A stretch of 64,000 nucleotides of DNA. Source: Doryteuthis pealeii. Taxonomy: Eukaryota; Mollusca; Cephalopoda; Myopsida; Loliginidae. Both the position numbers and the translations under genes were made by a program. The notes below the pieces were generated by a model. It made no database searches. It was not told where the DNA came from and saw only the letters and a program-made list of their open reading frames with translations. Shown here in pieces: positions 53,533 to 63,784 of the stretch. Numbering within the stretch: the stretch's first letter is position 1; every line of letters begins with the position of its first letter. Location of the stretch: positions 100,741,946 to 100,805,945 of the forward strand of contig CM042141.1 in the NCBI GenBank assembly GCA_023376005.1. The letters are read 5' to 3'.

Positions 53533-53689
53533 CATAAATGATCTATTTATTGTACCTGAATCCACTAAGAAAATTACTTGACTAGTTGTTTTAGTTAAAT
53601 TTAGTTGGTAGAACACTAGACTACATACTTCAAACTCTGTAACCATCTTTTACGAAAAAAACTAAAAACTTTTCATCTTTCAAGCTCAA

Positions 53690-53941
53690 TGGCAACCAGA
53701 GTTCAAATTCTGGATAAGGCTATTTGCATTTCACATAACGCTAATATCCTTGGGAAAGGTATGAATCCAACTATTCTCCCTCCAGCTATCGGTAAATAGG
53801 ACAGACTGGGCTCTTTAAACTTGGTAATGCAACTGGTCTAGGAGAAGGAAAACTTTGAATTCAAACTTGTTAAATCCCACTTAAAAATTGACCTTGTGTC
53901 ACATCCTGTTTGTGCAGAAGGGTTAGGTAAATCCATATACT
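53690..53941 (+). mobile_element. SINE-V copy
   Basis: CCAGAGTTCAAATTCTGG B box, body, Tail-2 GAAGGGTTAGGTAAATCCAT. The A-box part of the head is missing. Confidence 0.8.
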
Positions 53942-53965
53942 CAATGAAACTGGCTGAACTATGTA

Positions 53966-54731
53966 AAAGTAAAAGTCGTCAGGGTAGCCTAAAGTCAGTA
54001 TCAGCCAGTGTAGCATAACTCCAGAACGATATGTGTCGCATAGGCCAACTCAAGTTGTAGTAGTAATAGTCGTTAGTTCAGAAATAACACACGCAGGTTG
54101 TATAGTCACAGGGGATGTTTATTTCTTTGACGCACATGGGTTCTTTTTCAGAGAGAAAGAGAGAGGGGGTATGGTCAAATTACTCTGCCGTAAATCATGT
54201 TCACTACTACTATATCAAACCCATCGGGGGGAACAGTGAAGGTCCCACCTGCTTACTACGAGGCCTGGCTGAAAAGAGACCGATTTTCTTCTTCTTCCAT
54301 TTCTCACCCCGGGGGTGGAAAAGCTACATCCGTTACCAGCAAAAACCCGGAACTTCCGTTTTTATTTTTTAAATCTATTTCCGGGGTCATTCGTCAGTCA
54401 CATTACTGGCACCCCGCTTAGTGTTTACTCTTCAAAATTTTAACCTTTGTTTACTCTTAAATCTTTTTCTTCTCTTTCTCCTTTCAATCTCTGTAGACCA
54501 CAATAATTATGCTACAGCCAGACAGCAAGGGAGTCTATCCCCTTTTCACTAGTGCTAGAGCAAGGAGATTGTTTTTGTGGTCAGAGGTGGAGCGTCATAA
54601 CTACCATCAGCTCCTCACTTTACCAAACAGATACCTGTGCTACTCATACACTGAGTTGCTGAGGGCCAATATCAAACCCAGAACCTTGTGGTTCCTAGTC
54701 CGACCCTCTACCAACTGAGCTAAACCAGCCC
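53966..54731 (-). mobile_element. SINE-K copy split by a solo LTR
   Basis: 53966-54008 (GTAAAAGTCGTCAGGGTAGC...TCAGCCAG) and 54517-54731 (GCCAGACAGCAAGGGAGTCT... to head GAGCTAAACCAGCC) join perfectly to a SINE-K when one GCCAG is removed. Confidence 0.9.
54009..54516. mobile_element. Solo LTR, 508 bp, 5-bp TSD
   Basis: Ends TGTAGCATAA and TTATGCTACA, a perfect 10-bp inverted repeat with TG...CA, flanked by GCCAG on both sides (54004-54008, 54517-54521). A TG...CA boundary with a 5-bp TSD and no internal gag-pol or second LTR indicates a solo LTR left by recombination between the LTRs of a retrotransposon. It is less AT-rich than its surroundings. Superfamily and transcription strand cannot be read reliably. 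Short ORFs inside it are incidental. Confidence 0.85.
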
Positions 54732-55074
54732 TATATTTATAAAATTTACATTGAACCAATTACAATAAGCATTTATCTGAAATAGATCTTTTAAGATCAG
54801 GTTCATTGATGACCTTACTTTTGACAACTACATTGTTCACATTGAATCAAAAAAAAAAAAAAAAAAAAACTCTTTATAGTGATCTATTTATTGTAGAAAG
54901 TTACCTGACTAGTCGTTTTAGTTAAATTTAGTTGGGACACGAGACACTTCAAACTTTGTAACCATTTTATCTTTCAATATTATTTCCTTTAAAAGATCAA
55001 TGAGACATTTTTTATTTATCTATTTTTTACTTTTATTTTTTTGGTAGATGGAAGACAGAATGACTTTTCCTGAC

Positions 55075-55128
55075 ATTTCCCCAATGATATTGAAAATAGA
55101 AAAGATAAAAAAGAAAAAAAAAGAAAAG

Positions 55129-55165
<37 letters not shown>
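55075..55165. repeat. A-rich tract
   Basis: AAAAAGAAAA-type purine run ending in more than 30 consecutive A. Confidence 0.9.
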
Positions 55166-55233
55166 ATTTATGCAAATTAGATGTGTTGAAATAAAAATTA
55201 GAATTTTGTTTTACAGGACAAAATTTATATCAT

Positions 55234-55498
55234 AACGGTTATCATTGTAGGAAATGAAAATGGCGACGCCATTTCATCCTAGACGCCACTGTTTTTTGCA
55301 TTTAACTTCATTTGGGAAAGGCATGAATCCATCATTTTTCCTCCCCAGCTATGGGTAAATATTAGGGCAGACTGGGTTCTTTAGCCTCAGTACAGCAACC
55401 AGTTTAGAAGGAAAACTAAATTCAAACCAGCTGTGCTTTGTTTAAAGATTTGTTTAAAAATTGACCTTGTGGTGGAGGGGGTTGGGTAAATACATACT
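55234..55498 (+). mobile_element. SINE-V copy
   Basis: ACGGTTATCATTGTAGG head (B box decayed), TTTGGGAAAGGCATGAATCC body, GGGGGTTGGGTAAATACATA Tail-2. Confidence 0.8.
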
Positions 55499-55687
55499 AG
55501 AAAACAAACTCAAAGATGAACATGGTCTTGTTTAATTTGAGACAATAAAACTAAGTAAAAACAAAAAAACATTCCAGTGCTATAAAAAGCAACTAAAATA
55601 AAAACACAATTCTTCTATCATTATTGGTGGAAATAGTTTAGCTTAGATTCAAATAACTAATTTATTTTTTTCACACAATACTCAATA

Positions 55688-55978
55688 AGGAGGTGTCAGT
55701 GGGTAATGATTATTGTCATAGGAAAGGAAAATGGCAACGCAAGTTCAAATCCAGGATGAGGCTGTTTGCATTTCACCAATATCCTTGGAAAAGGTACGAA
55801 TCCAAATATTCTCCCTCCAGCTGTGTGTAAAATAGTAGGGTAGACTGAGCTCTTTAAGCTTGGTATGGCAACCAGTCTAAAAGGAAAACTCTCAATTCAA
55901 ACTTGTTAAACGCCACTTTAAAATTGACCTTGTGTCGCATCCTACTTATGCAGAGAGGGCTTAGGTAAATAGATATAC
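55688..55978 (+). mobile_element. SINE-V copy, near complete
   Basis: GGAGGTGTCAGTGGGTAATG head, CAAGTTCAAATCCAGGATGA B box, body, and Tail-2 GGGCTTAGGTAAATAGATAT. Confidence 0.85.
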
Positions 55979-56129
55979 TCTATAAAACTATATATTTATA
56001 AAATTTACATCAAACCAATTTCAATAAGCATTTATCTGAAATAGAACTTTGAAGATCAAGTTCATTGGTGACCTTACTCTTGACAACTAAATTGTTCACA
56101 TTAAATCTATAAAACATCTTTACAGTATC

Positions 56130-56740
56130 CGTCTATGGAACCGTAAATGACTGAAAATCACAAGAACTAATATCGAGCATGGTGCATGACTATCCGAGAT
56201 GTTGTCAATGTGTGAGGCTGGTTTAACCCCTATCGGGTGAATGCGTTTCATACACACTCACACACACAAACAAACAAAAACATTACAAATAACTTGTATA
56301 TTAAATTATCATTACAATTAAAGAGAAACTTGCAAAAATTGTAACATATAAAACATCCTATAAGCTTATTTCTATTTTTTTTTAAATGTTAAAAGCAATT
56401 CAAAGTGTCAAATATTATTGATTTAAACACATTTGTATGATACGAGGAATTTTCAGTAAGTATCTAGCTATTCAATATGAATTAATAAGTTGTCTACCTC
56501 AGGCAATGGATGCTTCAGACTCCTTGAAATTAGCTTTCTCTGGGACCACACTCACGTATCTCCACATTCCTTCTGCTTTTCCAAAAGAAAAGAAAAAGGA
56601 AGTTTTGCAAGAATTCTTTTGGGACCATCATCATCTATCTCAATAGATTCTCCTTAATCTTCTCCAGTCTGAAATCTCCCTTTCAACTTTGGTTTTATAG
56701 CTGGGAAAAGTTACAAATCAGGGGTCAAATGTTAGACTTG
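56130..56740. other. Unassigned stretch with a 69-codon ORF
   Basis: The plus ORF 56437-56646 (MIRGIFSKYLAIQYELISC...) has ordinary-looking amino-acid composition but no domain I recognise. There is no flanking exon evidence, so I do not call a gene. A (CA)n-like run lies at about 56254-56270. Confidence 0.35.
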
Positions 56741-56746
56741 ATACAA

Positions 56747-58327
56747 CTAGTGATGTTAAAAACTAGAAATCATAGGGAGTCAAATTTGGATTGTACAGGG
56801 CCTAAAGAACTATTGATGTTAGAAGTTAGAAATCATAGGGAGTCAAATTTGGACCGTACAGGGCCTAAAGAACTATTGATGTTAGAAGTTAGAAATCATA
56901 GGGAGTCAAATTTGGATTGTACAGGGCCTAAAGAACTATTGATGTTAGAAGTTAGAAATCATAGGGAGCCAAATTTGGACCGTACAGGGCCTAAAGAACT
57001 ATTGATGTTAGAAGTTAGAAATCATAGGGAGTCAAGTTTGGACCGTACAGGGCCTAAAGAACTATTGATGTTAGAAATCATAGGGAGTCAAATTTGGATT
57101 GTAGAGGGCCTAAAGAATTATTGATGTTAGAAGTTAGAAATCATAGGGAGGGAGTCAAATTTGGATTGTAGAGGGCCTAAAGAACTATTGATGTTAGAAG
57201 TTAGAAATCATAGGGAGTCAAATTTGGACCGTATAGGGCCTAAAGAACTATTGATGTTAGAAGTTAGAAATCATAGGGAGTCAAGTTTGGACCGTACAGG
57301 GCCTAAAGAACTATTGATGTTAGAAATCATAGGGAGTCAAATTTGGACCGTATAGGGCCTAAAGAACTATTGATGTTAGAAGTTAGAAATCATAGGGAGT
57401 CAAATTTGGACCGTACAGGGCCTAAAGAACTATTGATGTTAGAAGTTAGAAATCATAGGGAGTCAAATTTGGACCGTATAGGGCCTAAAGAACTATTGAT
57501 GTTAGAAGTTAGAAATCATATGGAGTCAAATTTGGACCGTACAGGCCTAAAGAACTATTGATGTTAGAAGTTAGAAATCATATGGAGTCAAATTTGGACC
57601 GTACAGGGCCTAAAGAACTATTGATGTTAGAAGTTAGAAATCATAGGGAGTCAAATTAGGACCGTATAGGGCCTAAAAACTATTGATGTTAGAAGTTAGA
57701 AATCATAGGGAGTCAAATTTGGACCGTATAGGGCCTAAAGAACTATTGATGTTAGAAGTTAGAAATCATATGGAGTCAAATTTGGACCGTACAGGGCCTA
57801 AAGAACTCAAATTTGACCGTACAGGCCTAAAGAACTATTGATGTTAGAAGTTAGAAATCATAGGGAGTCAAATTTGGACCGTACAGGCCTAAAGAACTAT
57901 TGATGTTAGAAGTTAGAAATCATAGGGAGTCAAATTTGGACCGTACAGGGCCTAAAGAACTATTGATGTTAGAAGTTAGAAATCATAGGGAGTCAAATTT
58001 GGACCGTACAGGGCCTAAAGAACTATTGATGTTAGAAGTTAGAAATCATAGGGAGTCAAATTTGGACCGTACAGGGCCTAAAGAACTATTGATGTTAGAA
58101 GTTAGAAATCATAGGGAGTCAAATTTGGACCGTATAGGGCCTAAAGAACTATTGATGTTAGAAGTTAGAAATCATAGGGAGTCAAATTTGGACCGTATAG
58201 GGCCTACAGAACTATTGATGTTAGAAGTTAGAAATCATAGGGAGTCAAATTTGGACCGTACAGGGCCTAAAGAATTATTGATGTTAGAAGTTAGAAATCA
58301 TAGCGAGTCAAATTTGGACTGTACAGA
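56747..58327 (+). repeat. 63-bp minisatellite, about 25 copies
   Basis: The unit contains TATTGATGTTAGAAGTTAGA, AATCATAGGGAGTCAAATTT and GGACCGTACAGGGCCTAAAG. 63 bp is 21 codons, so most of the array is open in one frame with a repeat like LMLEVRNHRESNLDRTGPKE. Frame is lost in several units: 7-bp deletions at about 57071 and 57320, a 4-bp insertion near 57148, and 1-bp deletions near 57543, 57675 and 57830. A truncated unit lies near 57808. Substitutions are mostly C/T in GTA(C/T)AGG and GGA(CC/TT)G. The open frame is best explained by unit length, not by coding. Confidence 0.95.
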
Positions 58328-58381
58328 TTCTCTCATACTCTCATCTAGCTAGTGAATGAGAGTCTTATATAATCATAGATA

Positions 58382-59000
58382 TCTCTTATTATAATGGAGC
58401 TTCGCTATCTGTCTGTAACCAAAACTATGTCACTGCTTAGGTCACAATACCCTCAGGAATTGTGTAAGTATATCAATTAGTATTTAATTTATAGTCAAAA
58501 TCATTAATACATAGAATAAATAACAATGTCTATGAAAATCTGAGATTTACCTCAAAATAGCCCATGTTAGTAGTGCATTTAAAATCCTACAATGTTTCTT
58601 ATAGGTTATTTACTGGCACCCTACCATGCAAGTTGGACATAAGGACCATTAATGTGGGGGGCCACGAACAAAACGAAGCTCATGAATGGCCAGTGAAAAA
58701 ATTTAAGTTTTAAAAGGTTTACATAATATATGATGTGGTTAATTTGCATACTGGTTTTAACAAAACCGGGTTTAATAAATAATTACTCATTGTTCTTGAT
58801 CTCTAATATTATTGTTTTATTCTCCAACGTATTACAATCAATCCTATGAATGATTTTATATAACCAATTAAAATATAATTAAAATAAGCATTATCTTTTT
58901 ATATGCATTCTTATTCAATTTCTTTAGTCTTTCTAATTTAATATATTTCATTACATTAGAACTTAAATACGTACACCAAGAGGGCACATATTCTTGCTAG
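58382..59000 (+). mobile_element. HEL-2 Helitron-like element, second copy
   Basis: Starts TCTCTTATTATAATGGAG after A and ends CTTGCTAG (CTAG 58997-59000) before T. The 3' hairpin is decayed (GTACACC...GGGCAC). Internal blocks (CTGTCTGTAACC, TTAATTTGCATA, CTTTCTAATTTAATA) match 41017-41670. It starts 55 bp after the minisatellite. Confidence 0.8.
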
Positions 59001-59001
59001 T

Positions 59002-59005
<4 letters not shown>

Positions 59006-59049
<44 letters not shown>

Positions 59050-59386
59050 AAGTATACAAAATAGCTGTATACTTTCCAAAATACAGCACACGCTCAGAGA
59101 TGTTGATAGGTATGCGTCCTGTGTCCCTGACATATAAAAATTTAAAAGGATGCAGTAAAATCATATCCATGCATCCCAGGGTTTTCCTTTTTTCTTCCCT
59201 CACCATTTCAAGCTAACTGTAAATACATTCCAATAGTTTCTTAGAAATGAATTACACAACACAGGTTACATGCTAGGAGCCAGACAGCTTTACTTGGGAC
59301 CCATAAATTTTCCCGGGGACTCATTCAAAGCAAGTATGTGTGTCCCAGGACGCACTAAATCAAAATCAAAAAGTTATCAGCATTAT

Positions 59387-59429
<43 letters not shown>

Positions 59430-59480
59430 TTTCAAAAGTAAACAAAATGGCTGTATACTTTCCAAAATAAATCACGTGCT
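59006..59480 (+). repeat. Duplicated (TA)n plus 50-bp module around MITE-1
   Basis: (TA)n then TTCAAAAGTATACAAAATAG...TATACTTTCCAAAATA at 59006-59094. The same pair recurs at 59391-59480 with few changes. MITE-1 lies between them. Confidence 0.8.
59095..59388 (+). mobile_element. MITE-1 copy, complete
   Basis: CAGAGATGTTGATAGG to GTTATCAGCATTATTG. A TSD is not readable because the right side is a TA tract. Confidence 0.85.
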
Positions 59481-59719
59481 TATCTTCAAGGAAATGAAGT
59501 TTGTGAACTCGGCTAAGATGAAAATTATAACTTACCTGCTCAACTCAGATTAATTTGTACAGGTAAAATCATTCAAATGCTTTAAACATTAACTGATAGT
59601 TGGGATTACCTGAGAAAAATCAATTTCCCAATTATGTTATCAATTTTAAGCAGAATTTAAAGAACTTCAATAATGAAGAATCCTAAACAAGTCAAATATG
59701 TGGAGATAGAAAAAAAAGG

Positions 59720-59945
59720 ATTGGTTTGGTTTCTTCGTTTAATGGTATATCAACCTTTGCGGGTTATTTGATGCCAAAGCCATCCTCATAGAAGAACAGT
59801 AGTGGTACTATTTAACCCAAAGTTGGGAGGATGAGGGAGTTCATACCTTTCCCAATGGTATTAGTCCAAAAGTGAACATAATAGTGTGACTGGAGTTTAA
59901 ACTAGTTTACTACGATGTTGCAGTCCAGCATGCCAGCCTCTATGC
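59720..59945 (-). mobile_element. SINE-M copy, near complete
   Basis: Tail-1 (GGTTTGGTTTCTTCGTTTAA), body (GAAGAACAGTAGTGGTACTA), and B-box complement GGAGTTTAAACTAG. The head end is decayed. Confidence 0.8.
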
Positions 59946-60129
59946 AAAGCAAAATTAGAATTTTATCAGATGAGTATTAAACTTGAAAACATTTGAGGAT
60001 ATTTGACATTCTAAGTAAAGAAATGATACCATTCAAGCTTCAATTCTCTTTGAGATACTTCCATGTTATTGTTTACATATTTATTCCAAACAAAAACTAT
60101 AGAGCCTCTTATAAGATGGCTGTCACCAA

Positions 60130-60181
<52 letters not shown>
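60130..60181. repeat. (TG)n(TA)n microsatellite
   Basis: About six TG units followed by about 19 TA units. Confidence 0.95.
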
Positions 60182-60185
<4 letters not shown>

Positions 60186-60269
60186 CAGAAAAATAAATAA
60201 AAAGTATGATAAATTAAAACTTGAAAGAACAATTTGCTTAAGAAATAGTAAAATGTTTCATTCTTCTCA

Positions 60270-60586
60270 AGTCCTGTAACCTGATTTGGTTGTGGGGAGT
60301 GCTACTGATGTAGCATAAATTGGACAGGAATAGCCCACAGAGCCCATCCCTCTCCAGGTCTAGAACAGGTTTGACTTAAATGTTTTCATTCTCCTAGACA
60401 GGTCAACATACCAAGGTTAAAGAGTCCAGTCTGCCCTATTATTTACCCATAACAGGAGAAAGAATAGTTGGATTCATACCTTTCCCTAAGGTATTAGCAA
60501 TATAAGAAATGAAAACAGCCACAACCAGGATTTGAACTCAAGTAGCCCAGTCCACTTCATATAACCGTTATGCCACAAGCACCTCT
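60270..60586 (-). mobile_element. SINE-V with alternative 3' module
   Basis: 60273-60375 is the module seen twice at 22626-22880 (CCTGTAACCTGATTTGG...CCATCCCTCTCCAGGTCT). It joins a normal SINE-V body and head (TATTTACCCATAACAGGAG, GGATTTGAACTCAAG, CCGTTATGCCACAAGCACCT). This suggests the module is part of a SINE-V variant. Confidence 0.65.
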
Positions 60587-60729
60587 GAAAAGTTTCGTTA
60601 CAATTTTTTTTTAATATCAATATGTACGGGAATAAAATAAGTTACTTCTGCAAACACATTTCTATGTAATGACTAATTTCCAGGCTGTAAATTGTGTTTT
60701 AGTTTTTGGTGTCTCAATATTTAGGAATT

Positions 60730-61060
60730 TTAAACAAGTCATCATCATGAGGAGATCATACTGATAGCACAAGTTCAAATGACTCTCTCACCACCTGTCC
60801 CTATCAACCATCACCCCTAGCAGGCCATCACTAGTATGTCTTTGTGTATATGTTTACAGGAGATCATCACTTATGAGTTTGTCCTTACTTCTCCAGCAGT
60901 GTCCAATGTGTCTTATTCATCTTACTTGGAGTCTTTGGGTGATAGGAGGTAAGCATCCTTGTGTAGTTCTCACCTCGCCTTTTCTCTAAACGCTTGATTA
61001 GAGTCTAAGTGGTGCAGCCATACAGTAGTACAGATATGGATACAGCTTGGAAGATTTCTT
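60730..61060 (-). mobile_element. LINE 3' fragment with (ATG)n tail
   Basis: Minus strand ends CTCATGATGATGA. Remnants of the TLDTAGE / VMISC / C-terminal block align with the LINE at 18756-19432, followed upstream by further RT C-terminal sequence (ATGGCTGCACCACTTAGAC). Stops throughout. Confidence 0.65.
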
Positions 61061-61298
61061 GCTTTATCTTATCAGAGAGAATGAAACATTAATGTACTTG
61101 GGAATGTGATATTTTGAAGTACTGTCTTGTATTATGAATCTTTATTTTCATAATTATGGACAACTTACAAGATATAATTTCAAAAAGAATTCTTGACCTT
61201 AGAAAAATTGATATCAAAACATTTATAAAGAATTTTAAAAGCACAGCTAAAAAAATTGCTTTTATATTTGGCTGCAATTACAAAATTATTCAAAGATA

Positions 61299-61586
61299 CA
61301 GAGATGCTGATAGGTACGTGCCATGCGTCCCTGACCCACAAAAATCTAAAAGGATGCAGTAAAATCATATCCATGCATCCCAGTGTTTTTCTTTTTTCTT
61401 CCCTCAACATTTCAAGCTAACTATAAATACATTTCAATAGTTTCTTAGAAACGAATTACACAGGATAGGTTACAAGACAGGAGTTAGATGGCTTTAGTTG
61501 AGACCCACCAATTTTTCCGGGAACTCATTCAAAGCAAATATGTGCGTCCCAGGATGCACTATATCCAAAATCTATCAGCATCACTG
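61299..61586 (+). mobile_element. MITE-1 copy with perfect 6-bp TSD
   Basis: CAGAGATGCTGATAGG to TCTATCAGCATCACTG. AAGATA on both sides (61293-61298, 61587-61592). Confidence 0.9.
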
Positions 61587-61726
61587 AAGATATATACAAT
61601 ATTCTCTGTAATAATCTCTCTTTTATATCATCTGGATCAAATCTACAGTTCAAATATATTGATTCCTAAATTTGACCAATAAAAGAAACTAATAGGTAAT
61701 TAAAACAGATTTTTGGCATTGTATAG

Positions 61727-61760
61727 TGATATCATTTCATAATCTAATAACTTCTACATT
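61727..61760. mobile_element. MITE-2 arm fragment
   Basis: TGATATCATTTCATAATCTA with ATAACTT is a piece of a MITE-2 arm. A Tail-2 scrap follows at 61814-61865. Confidence 0.5.
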
Positions 61761-61906
61761 TATTTCTAGTTATGTGTTGTTAGTTGACCCTTCCCATGAT
61801 GCACCACATAACAGCATATATGTATTTTACCAACCGCTCTGCACAAACAGGACATGACACAGGGTATGAACCATGAAAGAAATATTCATATGAAAAATAT
61901 ACACAA

Positions 61907-62340
61907 AAAAATCCAACCCCTCCTCACCATGTCAGCTATGACACTACCACATTGTCACATGTGGTAGTGTCATAGCTCTGCCATCCAGAACTCAAGTTCC
62001 TGGTAGGGCCTCCCAACGCAGATTGGTCTGTCACCCAGTGGTATTAGGACCACAACCCGGCTAAAGGGGCTCTGGTGAAAATCCAAAGGGCGTCACTATT
62101 ATCGTCAGGAATCAACAGCTTTTGGCATACTTGTCATTGCATCTGTAAGAAATTTGCAACAAACAAAGACATCTCCTTCCCCTGACCGGGATATGCATGC
62201 AGGGTTTGGAGACCGCTTGTGAATTTCCTATTCCCTTGTTACTCTTTTCATGAATTTACTATCTTGTTCATATGAGCTACAATGTATTTGTTGGATGGAG
62301 CCAGCTCAACTGACCCAAACTGAATGCCATCACAACAACA
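61907..62340 (+). mobile_element. Less AT-rich retroposon-like insertion with hairpin
   Basis: It separates GAAAAATATACA from the MITE-2 start, which are adjacent at about 25960-25974, so it is an insertion. It contains a perfect 19-bp inverted repeat with 6-nt loop (61934-61977, arm AGCTATGACACTACCACAT), and it ends in (ACA)n (about 62330-62341). No ORF. Probably the 3' end of a LINE or a SINE, but the family is unknown. Confidence 0.6.
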
Positions 62341-62347
62341 ACAATAC

Positions 62348-62920
62348 AGTGTTTCAAAATAAGTGATATCATTTCATAATCTAAAATTAGTGAAATAGAT
62401 CACTAATTAGGACTGAGCATATTCTAGTAGTGACCACCCCAAGCGGAGTTTGAATTCAGAGTTTTCCTTCTAGACTGGTTGCCCAAACAAGGATAAAGAG
62501 CCCAGTCTGCCTTACAATTTACCCATAGCTAGAGGGAGAGTTGGATTCATACCTTTCCCAAGGGTATTAGTGCTATGTGAACTGTAGCATCACCCAGGAT
62601 TTGAACTCTGGTTGATGAGTCCATTTCCTACGACTATCCATTACACCACACGCCTCCAACTAATAGACTCATCTAATAATTTGACTTATTCAAATGATCT
62701 CAAATTTTAATAGCATAATAGAAGCAACTCAAAATTCTACATTTCATGTTTTATGGTTTTGTTCTTTTCAGGGATAAAAATACAATTCACTGGAAAAGAA
62801 AACATTAAACATAGAATTCTAATTCTTTTTCTACACATCCTCTTAAAATCTGAGATCATCTGAATGAGAATTAGACAAGTTATTAGATTACAAAATAATA
62901 GCAATTTTTCTGAAATAACT
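62348..62920. mobile_element. MITE-2 second copy split by SINE-V
   Basis: Left arm AGTGTTTCAAAATAAGTGAT..., interrupted after about 62390 and resuming near 62675 (TTCAAATGATCTCAAATTTT). Right arm GAGATCATCTGAATGAGAAT...AATTTTTCTGAAATA. Confidence 0.7.
62446..62665 (-). mobile_element. SINE-V inserted in MITE-2
   Basis: GCGGAGTTTGAATTCAGAG, body, B-box complement CAGGATTTGAACTCTGG, head complement CCATTACACCACACGCCTCC. Tail-2 truncated. Confidence 0.75.
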
Positions 62921-62929
62921 TGTATATTT

Positions 62930-63345
62930 CAATAAATGTTATCAATTTTTTTAAAATCCCGTGTAGTTTCTTTTTAGCAGAAATTTCTCAATGTGTTAAT
63001 AAAAGATATTTACATTTATCAATAGGAGACAAACAAAGAAAACAAAACCGTCCATATTATCAATGGAAAAAGACAATTTGCTTATGCAATTTTCAATCAA
63101 TTCTAACTGCAATCTTAAAAATAAACTGGTTAAAAATATCTGCATTAAAATTTCAAGTTGTGGAAAGTGTACAAATATAGATCAGTTAGAAAATATTTTG
63201 CATTGAAGAGCATAAAAGCCGCATTCTCAAACAAATAATGCTTACTGTATCAATAGAGAAAAGAAAACTTGTAATTTCCAAGGTATGATCCGTTATTTCA
63301 ATCTTACTTTCTGACAAGAAAATAAGATTGGAATAACAGCTCATA
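62930..63345. other. Unassigned AT-rich stretch
   Basis: The 86-codon plus ORF at 62920-63180 is lysine/isoleucine-rich with no domain recognised. Not called. Confidence 0.5.
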
Positions 63346-63374
63346 CATTGAATAAGAAGACCAATATTTCAAAA

Positions 63375-63580
63375 TGAAGATAGGTCCTGCTGAAGAAGTC
63401 TACAGAATGACCTATTGTTGGTATCAGCTGAAAAGTAAGGGAGTCTATCCCCTTTTCACTAGCACTAGACCAGAAGTTTTTGTTTTTGTTGAGGTGGAGC
63501 ACCACACAGATCAGATTGCCCAAGCTGTTGCTACTCATGCACTGAGTTGGTGGAGACTGGTATCGAACCCAGAAAGTAAG
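63375..63580 (-). mobile_element. SINE-K copy, long TSD
   Basis: Body (GAGTCTATCCCCTTTTCACT) and part of the head (GGTATCGAACCCAG). Flanked by a 28-bp direct repeat with one mismatch (63347-63374 and 63581-63608, beginning ATTGAATAAGAA), unusually long for a SINE TSD. The A-box end of the head is missing. Confidence 0.8.
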
Positions 63581-63784
63581 ATTGAATAAGAATACCAATA
63601 TTTCAAAAGTAATATAAGTAAATTATGACAATTTTTTATTCTCAAAATTACTTATTTTTAAACTTAAACTCCCTCCCACCAAGTGTTTATCTTTCTGAAA
63701 CCTAAATACTAAAAATAAAAAATTTCAATATAAATAGGAAAGTCATTAAAAGAAGGGAACAGACTTAGAGTTAGTTAGAAAGGG

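Larger units (their letters stand above)
53540..56110 (+). repeat. Diverged ~1.3-kb local duplication
   Basis: Module B (TGATCTATTTATTGTA, TGACTAGT, GTTTTAGTTAAATTTAGTTG) at 53540-53690 and 54885-54985. Module A (ATTTATAAAATTTACAT, AATAAGCATTTATCTGAAAT, TTGACAACTA) at 54732-54857 and 55988-56110. SINE-V copies lie in similar positions. Offsets of about 1.25-1.35 kb suggest one tandem duplication with later insertions. Confidence 0.65.

Noticed and set aside
54033..54421. Overlapping short ORFs in the 54-kb region
   Set aside because: They lie inside the solo LTR and have no known domain.
56729..58352. Repetitive protein of 131-150 residues encoded by the minisatellite
   Set aside because: Unit length of 63 bp keeps the frame open mechanically. 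Several units carry frameshifting indels, and no start context or exon structure is seen.
62920..63180. 86-codon plus-strand ORF as a host exon
   Set aside because: Composition is as expected from AT-rich DNA; no domain, and the start overlaps a MITE-2 arm.
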